A DNA stretch of 64,000 nt from Diaphorobacter nitroreducens (lineage in GTDB: Bacteria > Pseudomonadota > Gammaproteobacteria > Burkholderiales > Burkholderiaceae_C), in the NCBI GenBank assembly GCA_003755025.1, contig RJVL01000003.1, positions 310,001 through 374,000 on the forward strand, read 5' to 3'. The notes under the pieces were generated by a model, which saw only the letters and a program-made list of their open reading frames with translations, did no database searches and was not told the origin of the DNA. Positions within the stretch are counted from its first letter, which is position 1. Every line of letters starts with the position of its first letter. Both the position numbers and the translations under genes were made by a program. Of the stretch, positions 9,302 to 17,986 are shown piece by piece.

Positions 9302-9346
9302 AATATGGCTCCAACGCCCGACCATCAAGCGCTAGTAGCTATTGAT
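9301..9346 (+). repeat. Palindromic intergenic repeat, copy B, overlapping the yejE start
   Basis: The sequence AAATATGGCTCCAACGCCCG then CCATCAAGCGCTAGTAGCTATTGA matches the family consensus end to end. It overlaps the yejE start codon at 9305 and its first 14 codons. Confidence 0.75.
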
Positions 9347-10402
9347 TCGGTAGCTAATGGGGCGCCTGCAGCGCCCGTTGCCGCCTCGGCGTCACCCAGT
9401 CGGCGCGCTTGGCAGCGCTTTCGTGCCAACCGCCTGGGGTTCTGGAGCCTGCTGGTGTTCTGCACCCTGGTCGTGATCAGCCTGGGGGCAGAACTGGTTA
9501 GCAACGACCGGCCCCTCGTCGTGCGCTATGAGGGTCAGACGTATTTCCCGTTGTTCAACGATTACCCCGAGACGACTTTCGGCGGTGACTTCCAGACGCC
9601 CACCGACTACCTCGACCCCTTCATTCGCGAGCGGCTGTCGCAGGGGGATAACTGGGCGCTGTACACGCTCAACCGCTACGGGCCCGACACCCTGAACTAC
9701 TTCGCGAAGGAGCCCAACCCCTCGGGCCCGTCGCGCGACAACTGGCTGGGCACGGACGACCGCGGGCGTGACCTGCTGGCGCAACTGATCTACGGCTTTC
9801 GCGTGAGCGTGTTGTTCGGTATTGCCCTCACCGTGGTGGGCGTGGCACTGGGCGTGGCGGCGGGGGCCGTACAGGGCTTCTTTGGCGGCAAGACCGACCT
9901 GGCTTTCCAGCGCTTCATCGAGATCTGGGGCTCCATGCCCGAGCTGTACCTGCTCATCATCTTCAGCGCCGTGTTCGCGCCCAGCATCGGGCTGCTGCTG
10001 GTATTGCTCAGCCTGTTCGGCTGGATGGGGCTGTCGGACTATGTGCGCGCCGAATTCCTGCGCAACCGGCAACTGGACTATGTGAAGGCCGCGCGGGCGC
10101 TGGGTGTGTCCAACGGCCAGATCATCCGCCGCCACATCCTGCCCAACAGCATGACGCCGGTGGTGACCTTTCTGCCGTTTCGCATGGGTGCGGCGATCCT
10201 GGCGCTGACGTCGCTGGACTTCCTGGGCCTGGGCGTTCCGCCCGGCACCCCCAGCCTGGGCGAGCTGCTGTCGCAGGGCAAGAACAACATCGACGCGTGG
10301 TGGATCTCCATCTTCACCTTCGGGGTGCTGGTCACCACGCTGCTGCTGCTCACCTTCATGGGCGATGCGCTGCGCGACGCGCTGGACCCCCGCAAGAACT
10401 GA
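9305..10402 (+). CDS. yejE: Peptide ABC transporter permease YejE
   Basis: Second inner-membrane permease of the Yej importer, 365 residues, OppC/DppC class. After a variable N-tail comes RAWQRFRANRLGFWSLLVF (first helix), then a large periplasmic insertion typical of YejE (about residues 60-130, with NDRPLVVRYEGQTYFPLFND). The EAA loop is near KAARALGVSNGQIIRRHILP, and the protein ends GDALRDALDPRKN. The annotated ATG and first 14 codons lie inside palindromic repeat copy B, so the N-terminal MAPTPDHQALVAID is repeat-derived; a later in-frame start before RAWQRF is possible. No clear ribosome site is present, which suggests translational coupling to yejB. Confidence 0.93.
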   Translation: MAPTPDHQALVAIDSVANGAPAAPVAASASPSRRAWQRFRANRLGFWSLLVFCTLVVISLGAELVSNDRPLVVRYEGQTYFPLFNDYPETTFGGDFQTPTDYLDPFIRERLSQGDNWALYTLNRYGPDTLNYFAKEPNPSGPSRDNWLGTDDRGRDLLAQLIYGFRVSVLFGIALTVVGVALGVAAGAVQGFFGGKTDLAFQRFIEIWGSMPELYLLIIFSAVFAPSIGLLLVLLSLFGWMGLSDYVRAEFLRNRQLDYVKAARALGVSNGQIIRRHILPNSMTPVVTFLPFRMGAAILALTSLDFLGLGVPPGTPSLGELLSQGKNNIDAWWISIFTFGVLVTTLLLLTFMGDALRDALDPRKN

Positions 10403-10408
10403 GGCATC

Positions 10409-12061
10409 GTGAACCCTTCTGCCATGCGCGCTGCGCCCCCCCTGTCTCCCTCGTCCGCGCCGCTGCTGCAGGTGCGGGACCTGCGGGTGCGCTTCGGCGC
10501 CAAGCAGGTGGTGCATGGGGTGAGCTTCGACATGGCCCCGGGCGAAAAGCTCGCGCTGGTGGGTGAATCCGGCTCGGGCAAAACAGTGACCGCGCTGGCG
10601 CTGCTGCGCCTGACGGGCGATGCGCAATTGGAGGGGAGCGCGCTGATGCACGGGCGTGATCTGCTCCAACTGCCTGAGCGCGAACTGCGCGGCGTGCGCG
10701 GCGGCGATATCGCCATGGTGTTCCAGGAGCCCATGACGGCGCTGAACCCGCTGATGACCATTGGCGACCAGGTGGCCGAGGTCTTGGTGCTAAAACAGGC
10801 CCTGAGCAAGGCGCAGAGCGCGCAAGCAGCTATCGAACTGCTAGCGAGTACCGGCATCCCCGAGCCATCGCGGCGCGCGGGCAGCTTTCCGCACCAGCTT
10901 TCGGGCGGGCAGCGCCAGCGCGCCATGATCGCCATGGCCCTGGCCAGTCGACCGAAGCTGTTGTTGGCCGACGAGCCCACCACCGCGCTGGATGTGACGC
11001 TGCGCGGCCAGATCCTGGATCTGCTGTCCGACCTGCAGCGCCAGACGGGCATGGCCGTGCTGCTCATCACGCACGACCTGCTGCTGGTGCGCCGCTTTGC
11101 CGATCGCGTGGCCGTCATGGAGCAGGGCGCCGTGGTGGAGCAGGGCACCGTCGCCCAGGTGTTCGACGCACCGCAGCATGCCTACACGCGCAAGCTGATC
11201 GGCAGTACGCCGCGGCGGGACGTGGTGGAAGGCGGTGCCGACGGCGACGCCGTGCCCGCCGCGCAGGCAAGCGGCCTGCGCGTGGCCTACCCCGTGCCAG
11301 TGCCGGGCATCCGCGGCTGGTTTGCCAAGGGCGAATTCGTGGCCGTGAAGGATGCGGGCTTTCGCATTGCGCGTGCGCGCACACTGGGGGTCGTGGGCGA
11401 ATCGGGCTCGGGCAAGTCCACGCTGGCCCAGGCGCTGCTGGGCCTGCTGCCGTCGCGCGGTGACCTGCAGGTGGCCGGCCAGGCCTGGCAGCAGCCCGCC
11501 CACCGCAACACCGCGCACAACCAGGAGCTGCGCCGGCAGGTGCAGGTGGTGTTCCAAGACCCGTTCTCATCCCTGTCGCCGCGCATGACCGTGGAGGAGA
11601 TCGTGGGCGAGGGCCTGCGCGTGCACATGCCTGCGCTGGACGTGGCCGAGCGCCGCACGCGCGTGGCTGCCATGCTGGCCGAGGTGGGCCTGACGGACGC
11701 GCAATTCCCCGGCCTGCTGGCGCGCTACCCGCATGAGTTCTCGGGCGGCCAGCGCCAGCGCCTGGCCATTGCGCGCGCGCTCATCGTCGAGCCGCAAGTG
11801 CTGGTGCTGGACGAGCCCACCAGCGCGCTGGACGTCACCATTCAGCAGCAGGTGCTGAGCCTGCTGCAGCGCCTGCAGAAGGAGCGGGCGCTGTCGTACC
11901 TGCTCATCACGCACGACGTGGCGGTGGTGCGCGCCATGGCGCATGAGGTCATCGTCATGAAGGACGGCGAGGTGGTGGAAAGCGGCAGCGTGCACCAGGT
12001 GCTGGATGCGCCGCGCCACGCCTACACGCAACGGCTGGTGCAGGCCGCGCAGCCGGTCTGA
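10409..12061 (+). CDS. yejF: Peptide ABC transporter ATPase YejF (double nucleotide-binding domain)
   Basis: Cytoplasmic ATPase that powers the Yej importer, 550 residues with two fused ABC domains. The first has Walker A GESGSGKT near residue 52, signature LSGGQRQR and Walker B LLLADEPT. The second has GESGSGKS near 331, FSGGQRQR and LVLDEPT. Each domain ends with the OppD/F-type extension, and both have the conserved switch HD in LLITHD. It starts at a GTG six bases after yejE, with a short GAGG upstream; an ATG at 10424 is an alternative. With yejA, yejB and yejE it forms a complete four-gene importer. Confidence 0.94.
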   Translation: MNPSAMRAAPPLSPSSAPLLQVRDLRVRFGAKQVVHGVSFDMAPGEKLALVGESGSGKTVTALALLRLTGDAQLEGSALMHGRDLLQLPERELRGVRGGDIAMVFQEPMTALNPLMTIGDQVAEVLVLKQALSKAQSAQAAIELLASTGIPEPSRRAGSFPHQLSGGQRQRAMIAMALASRPKLLLADEPTTALDVTLRGQILDLLSDLQRQTGMAVLLITHDLLLVRRFADRVAVMEQGAVVEQGTVAQVFDAPQHAYTRKLIGSTPRRDVVEGGADGDAVPAAQASGLRVAYPVPVPGIRGWFAKGEFVAVKDAGFRIARARTLGVVGESGSGKSTLAQALLGLLPSRGDLQVAGQAWQQPAHRNTAHNQELRRQVQVVFQDPFSSLSPRMTVEEIVGEGLRVHMPALDVAERRTRVAAMLAEVGLTDAQFPGLLARYPHEFSGGQRQRLAIARALIVEPQVLVLDEPTSALDVTIQQQVLSLLQRLQKERALSYLLITHDVAVVRAMAHEVIVMKDGEVVESGSVHQVLDAPRHAYTQRLVQAAQPV

Positions 12062-12382
12062 CCTGCCCGGCGGCGGGTCGCGCAGCAGGGTGTGCGGGGC
12101 CGTGGGCGACTACCGCGTTTGGTGTAGGACACGAGCGCGATCTGCTTGCATGTCCGTTGGCCGGTTGCTCTGCTATTAATAGCATTGAATTTCGATTTCA
12201 TCTGCCTGTCCGGTGTTTCACAGCGCACAAGGCGGCTCCCGCTTTTCTGGCGATTTCACACATCAGGCAACACACCTGACACTTGGCTGCTAGGTGCCGC
12301 GGGGTGCCGCTCTCACAATGCGCCCCGGGGCGGTCAGGCTGGTCTGACGGCACCTTCCTCGGCAAGAAAAACCCCGGAGGCG
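12062..12382. other. Intergenic region of about 320 bases before the DUF4382 gene
   Basis: No gene is recognised. It contains a perfect 14-base palindrome TGCTATTAATAGCA at 12171-12184 within a relatively AT-rich stretch (about 12160-12270) that may hold a promoter. Two short inverted repeats, TCAGG...CCTGA near 12262 and GTCAG...CTGAC near 12340, follow. The palindrome might be a degenerate relic of the dispersed repeat (its AGCTATT ends), but the match is weak. Confidence 0.5.
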
Positions 12383-13558
12383 ATGAACATCATGCGCACG
12401 AAAACCCTCTCCTGTTGCAAGTATCTGGCTGGCGCCGCCGCGCTGGCTGCCCTGGTCGCCTGTGGCGGCGGCGGTGGTGATGGCGGTGACGGTAGCGGCA
12501 CCGGCACGCTGAAGCTGGCGCTGACCGACGCTCCCAGCTGCGGCTATGACGCGGTGAACGTCACAGTGCAGAAAATACGCGTGCACCAAAGCGCTACGGC
12601 GGCGGATGACGCTTCCGGCTGGCATGAGCTCACGCTGAACCCCGCGCGCCGCGTGGACCTGCTGTCGCTCACCAACGGAGTGCTGGAGGAACTGGGCGAG
12701 CTGCCGCTGCCCACGGGCAAATACACCCAGATGCGTCTGGTGCTGGCCGGCAATGGCGGAGCGGCCCCCTTCGCCAACTCCGTGGTGCCCACGGGGTCGG
12801 GCGAAGTAGCGCTGACCACGCCCAGCGGCCAGCAAAGTGGCGTGAAGATGAACGTGAACATCGACATCGCCGCCAACCAGATGGCGGACTTCGTGCTCGA
12901 CTTCGACGCCTGCAAGTCCGTCGTGACGGCCGGCGCATCGGGCCGCTACCTGCTCAAGCCCGTGGTGGCTGTGATTCCGCGCCTGGTCTCTGGTGTGCAG
13001 GGCTTCGTCGAACCCGTTGCTGGCACCACGGTGACGCTGCAGTCCCAGGGCGAGGTGGTGCGCGCCACCGTGCCGGACGCTTCGGGCCGCTACCTGCTGC
13101 GGCCGGTGGTGCCGGGCAGCTACACGCTGGTGCTGACGGCACCCGGCCGCACCACGGCCGTGGTGACCCAGGTGCCGGTGCAGTCCGAGCTGGTCACCTC
13201 CGTCGGCACGTCCACGCAGGCCGTGGCGCTGCCGGCATCGCCCGTTGCCACCGTGAACGGCACCACTTCGGTGGATGCCTGGGTGCGGGCCCTGCAGCCG
13301 CTGGCGGCGGCTGGCGCGGTGGAAGTGTCGGCCAAGCCCGTGGACGGCGTGACCGGCGCCTACAGCTTCACGCTGCCCACGGCCGCCCCGCTGGTGGCGC
13401 CGTATGCCGCGGCGCCCACTCCGCTCGTGTTCACGGCCGATGCCGGCGCCGCAGGGCGCTACACCATCCAGGCGCGCCTGGCGGGGCAGGCCGACAAGCA
13501 GCAGGCCTTGACCCTGGGCGCGGGAACGACCCAGACGGTGAACTTCACGTTCCCCTGA
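12383..13558 (+). CDS. DUF4382 domain lipoprotein
   Basis: Predicted lipoprotein of 391 residues; function unknown. The signal region ends in ALVACGGG with Cys27 as the lipid-attachment site, followed by a Gly/Asp-rich linker. Residues about 40-190 form the DUF4382 domain, beginning GTLKLALTDAPSCGYDAVNV and including WHELTLNPARRVDLLSLTNG and YTQMRLVL. A carboxypeptidase-regulatory/Cna-B-like beta repeat follows at about 210-280 (VQGFVEPVAGTTVTL then SGRYLLRPVVPGSYTLVL), then a second beta-rich region. Such domains suggest a surface or periplasmic binding or structural role. A GGAGG lies just 2 bases before this ATG and 11 before a second one at 12392, so either may be used. Confidence 0.85.
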   Translation: MNIMRTKTLSCCKYLAGAAALAALVACGGGGGDGGDGSGTGTLKLALTDAPSCGYDAVNVTVQKIRVHQSATAADDASGWHELTLNPARRVDLLSLTNGVLEELGELPLPTGKYTQMRLVLAGNGGAAPFANSVVPTGSGEVALTTPSGQQSGVKMNVNIDIAANQMADFVLDFDACKSVVTAGASGRYLLKPVVAVIPRLVSGVQGFVEPVAGTTVTLQSQGEVVRATVPDASGRYLLRPVVPGSYTLVLTAPGRTTAVVTQVPVQSELVTSVGTSTQAVALPASPVATVNGTTSVDAWVRALQPLAAAGAVEVSAKPVDGVTGAYSFTLPTAAPLVAPYAAAPTPLVFTADAGAAGRYTIQARLAGQADKQQALTLGAGTTQTVNFTFP

Positions 13559-13584
13559 CGCCCGCCACGCGTTCCTAGAATGAA

Positions 13585-13615
13585 GGGCGCCAGTCCGCGA
13601 CTGGCGCCCTTTTTT
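13585..13615 (+). terminator. Rho-independent terminator after the DUF4382 gene
   Basis: Perfect 11-base-pair stem GGGCGCCAGTC / GACTGGCGCCC with a 3-base loop and six T residues. Confidence 0.95.
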
Positions 13616-13635
13616 GTACGAACGCCCTTCCTGTC

Positions 13636-14463
13636 ATGCCCCGCCTCGCTGCCAACCTCTCCATGCTCTACGCCGAGCATGCCTTCCTGGACCGCTTTGC
13701 CGCTGCCGCGCGCGACGGCTTCCGGGGTGTGGAATACCTCTTTCCCTACGACCATCCTGCGGAGCAGATCGCGCAGCGCCTGGCCGAACATGGACTGACG
13801 CAGGTACTGTTCAATGCCCCGCCGGGAGACTGGGCGGCGGGCGAGCGCGGTCTGGCCTGTCTGCCAGGGCGCGAGGCGCAATTCCAGGAGGGGCTGCAAC
13901 AGGCGCTGCACTATGCGCAGGCGCTGCGCTGCGAGCGCCTGCACGTGATGGCTGGCGTGGTGCCGCCCGGGCTGGCGCACGCCGACGCACGCGCCTGCTA
14001 CCTGCGCAACCTGCGCTGGGCCGCCGGCCAGGCCGGGCGTCAGGGCGTGCGGCTGATGATCGAGCCCATCAACGGGCGCGACATGCCCGGCTACTTCCTG
14101 CAGCGCCAGCAGGACGCCCATGCCGTGCTGCAGGAACTGGGCGCTTCCAACGTGCAGGTGCAGTTCGACCTGTACCACTGCCAGGTCATGGAGGGCGACG
14201 TGGCCACGAAGATCCGCCACTACCTGCCCACGGGACGGGTGGGGCATTTCCAGATCGCCGGCGTACCTGAGCGGCACGAGCCCGACCAGGGAGAGCTGCA
14301 GGTCGACTACCTGCTGGGCGTGATCGACGAGGTGGGGGCCACCTGCGGCTTCGACGGCTGGGTGGGCTGTGAATACCGTCCGGCGATCGCGGGCCCGGGC
14401 GGCACCTCGCAGGGGCTGGCCTGGGCGCGGCGCTGGGGTGTCGTGCCGCGCGGCGCGGATTGA
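13636..14463 (+). CDS. hyi: Hydroxypyruvate isomerase family protein (Hyi/OtnI type)
   Basis: Sugar-phosphate-isomerase-like TIM barrel of 275 residues. It starts [20 protein letters not shown], as Hyi proteins do, and carries the barrel metal-ligand segments [14 protein letters not shown] (near 142-155), [15 protein letters not shown] (near 174-188) and [20 protein letters not shown]. Known members convert hydroxypyruvate to tartronate semialdehyde or isomerise 2-oxo-tetronates. Here it stands alone: no glyoxylate carboligase or tartronate reductase gene is adjacent, so the substrate is uncertain. It begins 21 bases after a strong terminator, so it needs a promoter overlapping that terminator or read-through. 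Confidence 0.88.
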   Translation: MPRLAANLSMLYAEHAFLDRFAAAARDGFRGVEYLFPYDHPAEQIAQRLAEHGLTQVLFNAPPGDWAAGERGLACLPGREAQFQEGLQQALHYAQALRCERLHVMAGVVPPGLAHADARACYLRNLRWAAGQAGRQGVRLMIEPINGRDMPGYFLQRQQDAHAVLQELGASNVQVQFDLYHCQVMEGDVATKIRHYLPTGRVGHFQIAGVPERHEPDQGELQVDYLLGVIDEVGATCGFDGWVGCEYRPAIAGPGGTSQGLAWARRWGVVPRGAD

Positions 14464-14517
14464 GGGCGTTCGCCCCGGCGCGGGGCCGGGGCTAGCGTGG
14501 GGACGTCACAGTTCAGA

Positions 14518-14573
14518 TAAAAAAGGCCTGCAGCGCTTATGCAGTAAGCGCTAGCAGCTATTGAATCGATAGT
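14518..14573 (+). repeat. Palindromic intergenic repeat, copy C
   Basis: Near-consensus copy: AAAAAGGCCTGCAGCGCTTA, a short centre, then TAAGCGCTAGCAGCTATTGA. It lies between the convergent hyi and Usp genes, where it may act as a hairpin for both transcripts. Confidence 0.85.
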
Positions 14574-14580
14574 TAACCCG

Positions 14581-15447
14581 TCAGCGCAGCACCAGCACCG
14601 GCACGCTGCACAGCCGCAGCAGCGCGGTGGTGGTGCTGCCGACGATGAGCTGGCGGATGCGCGAGTGCCCGTAGGCGCCCAGCACTAGCAGTACGTTGCC
14701 GTGCGACTGCAGCAGGGCCGGCAGCGCCTCCTCCGGCACGCCCGGCACGATCTGCGTGGTGATGTTGAAGCCTGCGGCCTCCAGGTGTGACTGGGCGCTT
14801 TGCAGCGCTTCCAGCATCTCCAGCGTGGGCTCGCCGGCCAGGGCCAACAGGCCGGGCATGCCGCGCAGCAGCGGGCTGCGGCCCACGGCCTCTACGGCGC
14901 GGCGCGCGGTGGCGCTGCCGTCAAAGGCCACGACGAAGCCCGCCGGCGCCACGAACTCCGGCATGGTCACCACCATCACCGGCTGGCGCACGTTGCGCAC
15001 CACGCCTTCCACACGGTAGTCCAGCCGCAGCTTGCGCGCGGCGGTGGCGCGGTGCTGGCGCCCCAGCACGAACAGGCGCGCGCTGGGTTCGTGCTCCAGC
15101 AGCACGTCGGTCAACTCGCCCTGGCGCAGCAGCGCCTGCAGCGACGGCACGCGTGCGGCATCCACGCGCGCCTGGGCCTCGGCCAGCATGCGGCGCGCGG
15201 CCTCCTGTGCGACGTGGCTGCGCTCTTCATCGAGGGTATTCAGGCGCTGCAGCAGCAGGTCCTGCGCGCCCATGCCGATGACGCCGCTGTAGTCGCCCAC
15301 GGGCGGCATGGGTTCAGGCCGCTCCAGTGCGTGCAGCAGCGCCAGGGGTGCCTGCAGGCGCTGCGCGGCCCACAGGGCCCCGTCCACCACGGCGTGGGTG
15401 GTGGCCAGCCCGTCGATGCAGGCATACACGGTGTCGTGGGTGTTCAT
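14581..15447 (-). CDS. Universal stress protein with two UspA domains
   Basis: Cytoplasmic stress protein of 288 residues made of two tandem UspA domains. The first (about 1-145) begins THDTVYACIDGLATTHAVVDG. The second (about 155-288) begins VVAFDGSATARRAVEAV and ends with the ATP-binding loop GAYGHSRIRQLIVGSTTTAL near 255-275, which keeps the G-x2-G-x9-G-S pattern; the first domain lacks a clean version. AGGAGG lies 6 bases before the ATG at 15447 and decides this start over a longer frame. Usp proteins respond to starvation, oxidants or envelope stress; the trigger is unknown here. Confidence 0.92.
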   Translation of the reverse strand: MNTHDTVYACIDGLATTHAVVDGALWAAQRLQAPLALLHALERPEPMPPVGDYSGVIGMGAQDLLLQRLNTLDEERSHVAQEAARRMLAEAQARVDAARVPSLQALLRQGELTDVLLEHEPSARLFVLGRQHRATAARKLRLDYRVEGVVRNVRQPVMVVTMPEFVAPAGFVVAFDGSATARRAVEAVGRSPLLRGMPGLLALAGEPTLEMLEALQSAQSHLEAAGFNITTQIVPGVPEEALPALLQSHGNVLLVLGAYGHSRIRQLIVGSTTTALLRLCSVPVLVLR

Positions 15448-15554
15448 TGCTTCCTCCTGCGCACGCATGTGATGGCCCGAGTGTGGCATCGCAGAGCGTG
15501 CAGTGCCACCGGGGGTGCCCCGCAGGCTGTGGTCGCAGGTGAATGCAATTCACA

Positions 15555-15610
15555 AGAAAATCGCGCTCTAGCGCTTGTCCATCAAGCGCTGCCAGCTATT
15601 GTTTTGATGG
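15555..15610 (+). repeat. Palindromic intergenic repeat, copy D (reference copy)
   Basis: The left half reads GGCTCTAGCGCTT-like (here CGCTCTAGCGCTTGTCC) and the right half ATCAAGCGCTGCCAGCTATT, then GTTTTGATGG. The two halves pair through AGCGCTT / AAGCGCT. At least 14 copies (A to N) occur in this window, always at gene borders. This copy overlaps the 3' end of the LysR gene and provides its TAG stop codon and last few codons. Confidence 0.88.
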
Positions 15611-16528
15611 CATTTCGGCATGCATCGGCCGCTGCTGCATCACCCGTGCGTACAGCGCCTGCGCGGCCACCGACAGGCCCCGGTCGCGCCGGCGCACCAG
15701 GTAGATCTGCCGCGTGAGCCCGGGCAGGGCCAGCGGCCGGGTGGCCAGGCCCTCCTGCTGGAAGTGGAACAGCGTGAGCGTAGGCACCACGCTGATGCCC
15801 AGCCCGGCCCGCACCATGCCCATGACGGTGGCCAACTGCTCCACCTCCATCAGCGTGCGCATCGCATGGGGATGGAAGGCCGCCTCCAGGTACTGGCGCA
15901 CGCTGCTGTGCCGCGCGAGATGGATGAATGGCCACTCGGCCAGGGCACGCCATTGCGCGGCGGCGCTGCGCCGGCCGGCGGGCAAGGGTTGCCGGGCGAG
16001 CGGATGGTCCGCGCGGCAGACCAGGTGAAAGCCGTCCTCGCAGAAGGGCTCGGCCTGCAGCTCGGGCGTGTCCGCGCGGATGGCGGCCAGCGCGAAGTCG
16101 GCCTTGCCCGTGGCCACGCGCTCGATGCAAGGCTCGGACAGCACGTCGGCAATGTCCAGTTCCACGCCCGGGTGCTGTGCGCGAAAGCCGGCCAGCACAC
16201 CCGGCAGCCACCCCGCGGCCAGCGAGGGCAGCAGCGCGACGGACACGCGCCCGCGCCGCAGCAGTGCGGCGTCGCGCAGCGTGGCCAGCGCGGCATCCAC
16301 CTCGGCGCGAATGCGCAACGCCGACGCATGGAAGTTCTCGCCCTCGGCCGTCAGGCTCACATGGCGCGTGCTGCGGTCGAACAGGCGCAGACCCAGGTCG
16401 TCCTCCAACGCGCGGATGAGCGCGCTGAAGGCCGGTTGCGACAAGTGGCACTGCGCCGCGGCGCGCGTGAAGCTGCGCTGCGCCGCCAGGGCAAGGAAGG
16501 CGTCGACCTGCCGTGTGGAGATATTCAT
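15596..16528 (-). CDS. LysR-family transcriptional regulator
   Basis: DNA-binding regulator of 310 residues. The N-terminal winged helix-turn-helix reads MNISTRQVDAFLALAAQRSF, then TRAAAQCHLSQPAFSALIRALE and GLRLFDR. A periplasmic-binding-protein-like effector domain spans about residues 90-300. It is divergent from the AtuA-like gene (97 bases between starts), the usual arrangement for a LysR protein controlling its neighbour, so it probably senses the compound handled by the AtuA/Bug cluster. The last codons (PSKQ and stop) are inside repeat copy D, so the C-terminus may have been reshaped by that element. Confidence 0.93.
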   Translation of the reverse strand: MNISTRQVDAFLALAAQRSFTRAAAQCHLSQPAFSALIRALEDDLGLRLFDRSTRHVSLTAEGENFHASALRIRAEVDAALATLRDAALLRRGRVSVALLPSLAAGWLPGVLAGFRAQHPGVELDIADVLSEPCIERVATGKADFALAAIRADTPELQAEPFCEDGFHLVCRADHPLARQPLPAGRRSAAAQWRALAEWPFIHLARHSSVRQYLEAAFHPHAMRTLMEVEQLATVMGMVRAGLGISVVPTLTLFHFQQEGLATRPLALPGLTRQIYLVRRRDRGLSVAAQALYARVMQQRPMHAEMPSKQ

Positions 16529-16624
16529 TTGATATCCAGATGAATTGATCTTGACAATCTATTTCCCAGAATAACCTGCCGTGCCTACAGTGCGCCCTGG
16601 AGACATTCCCCAAGGACCCCTGCA

Positions 16625-17977
16625 ATGGCGAACCCCTCACCCCTGCTCATCGGCTGTGCGGCCGGCTTCTCGGGCGACCGCCTGGATGCTGCCGCACCCG
16701 TGGTGCAGGCGCTGGTGGACAGCGGCCGGCCCGGCGTGCTGATCTTCGAGACCCTGGCCGAGCGCACGCTGGCGCTGGCCCAACTGGCGCGCCGCGCCGA
16801 TCCCGATGCGGGCTACGAGCCGCTGCTGGATGAGCTGCTGCGGCCGGTGCTCGCGCAATGCCTTCAACACGGCGTGCGCATCGTGAGCAACTTTGGCGCG
16901 GCCAATCCGCGGGGCGCTGCGCAGCGTATCCAGCAACTGGCAGCCGAGCTGGGCGCGCGCCGCCCGCGCGTGGCGGTGGTGCACGGCGACGACCTGAGTG
17001 GCGCACAGCACCGCGCTGTGCTGGAACGGGCGCTGGGCCCGTCCATGCCCGCGCAGCCCATCGTGAGCGCCAATGCCTACATTGGCGCGGAGCCCATCGC
17101 CCAGGCGCTGCGCGCGGGGGCCGACATCGTGGTCTGCGGCCGCGTGGCCGACCCTGCGCTGGTGCTGGGCCCGGCGCTGGCGCACTACGGCTGGTGCATG
17201 GACGACTGGGACCGCCTGGCGCGCGCCACCATGGCCGGCCACTTGCTGGAATGCGGCGCGCAGGTCACGGGCGGCTACTTTGCCGACCCGGGCTACAAGG
17301 ATGTGCCGGGCCTGGCCCGGCTGGGCTACCCGATCGCCGAGATCGACGCCGACGGCCATTGCACCCTCACCAAGCCGCCGGGCACGGGGGGGCGCGTGGA
17401 CGAGCGCACGGTCAAGGAGCAGCTGCTGTATGAACTGCACGACCCCGCCGCCTACCTGACGCCCGACGTGGTGGCCGACATCACCCAGGCGAGCGTGGCG
17501 CAGGCCGGCAGCGACCGCGTGCACCTGCAGGGCGTGCGCGGCCATGCGCGGCCGCCGTCGCTGAAGGTGAATGTGTGCTTCGAGTCCGGCTGGTTTGCCG
17601 AGGGCGAAATTTCGTATGCCGGCGCGCGCGCCGAGGAGCGCGCCCGCCTGGCGGGCGACGTGCTGCGCGAGCGGCTTGCGAGCGTGGCACCGCTGCGCGT
17701 GGACCTGATCGGCGTGGCCAGCGTTTGGGGTGACGACGCAGGGCGGTGGCTGGCGGCGCAGGCAGGCCAGGGCGCGCAGGACGTACGCCTGCGCGTGGCA
17801 CTGCAGCACCGCGACCATGCCAGCGCGCAGCGCCTGGTACGCGAGGTGACGGCGCTGTACTGCTGCGGCCCGGCGGGGGGCGGCGGTGTGCGCACGGCCA
17901 TGCGCCCGCGCCTGGGCACCGTTTCCTGTCTCGTGCCGCGCGAGGCGGTCAATCCTGGCTACACGCTGCTGGACTGA
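16625..17977 (+). CDS. AtuA family protein (DUF1446, acyclic terpene utilization)
   Basis: Cytoplasmic protein of 450 residues belonging to the AtuA/DUF1446 family. It begins LLIGCAAGFSGDRLDAAAPV and contains IVSNFGAANPRGAAQRIQ, YIGAEPIAQALRAGADIVVC-like and HLLECGAQVTGGYFADPGYK blocks. AtuA is required for acyclic terpene (citronellol/geraniol) breakdown in Pseudomonas, but its reaction is not established, and many homologs occur outside terpene clusters. No terpene genes (atuC, atuF, liuABCD) are nearby. An AAGGA lies upstream of the ATG. The following gene, 9 bases downstream, encodes the small domain that is fused to the end of AtuA in some species. Confidence 0.88.
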   Translation: MANPSPLLIGCAAGFSGDRLDAAAPVVQALVDSGRPGVLIFETLAERTLALAQLARRADPDAGYEPLLDELLRPVLAQCLQHGVRIVSNFGAANPRGAAQRIQQLAAELGARRPRVAVVHGDDLSGAQHRAVLERALGPSMPAQPIVSANAYIGAEPIAQALRAGADIVVCGRVADPALVLGPALAHYGWCMDDWDRLARATMAGHLLECGAQVTGGYFADPGYKDVPGLARLGYPIAEIDADGHCTLTKPPGTGGRVDERTVKEQLLYELHDPAAYLTPDVVADITQASVAQAGSDRVHLQGVRGHARPPSLKVNVCFESGWFAEGEISYAGARAEERARLAGDVLRERLASVAPLRVDLIGVASVWGDDAGRWLAAQAGQGAQDVRLRVALQHRDHASAQRLVREVTALYCCGPAGGGGVRTAMRPRLGTVSCLVPREAVNPGYTLLD

Positions 17978-17986
17978 AGGACCACG

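Noticed and set aside
10790-10850. Possible copy of the dispersed repeat inside yejF
   Set aside because: AGCGC spacing and GCAGCTAT look similar, but the encoded residues align with YejF relatives without an insertion, so chance similarity is the simpler view.
12148-12195. Possible degenerate repeat copy before the DUF4382 gene
   Set aside because: Only the AGCTATT-like ends and one GCGC match; too weak to count with the other 14.
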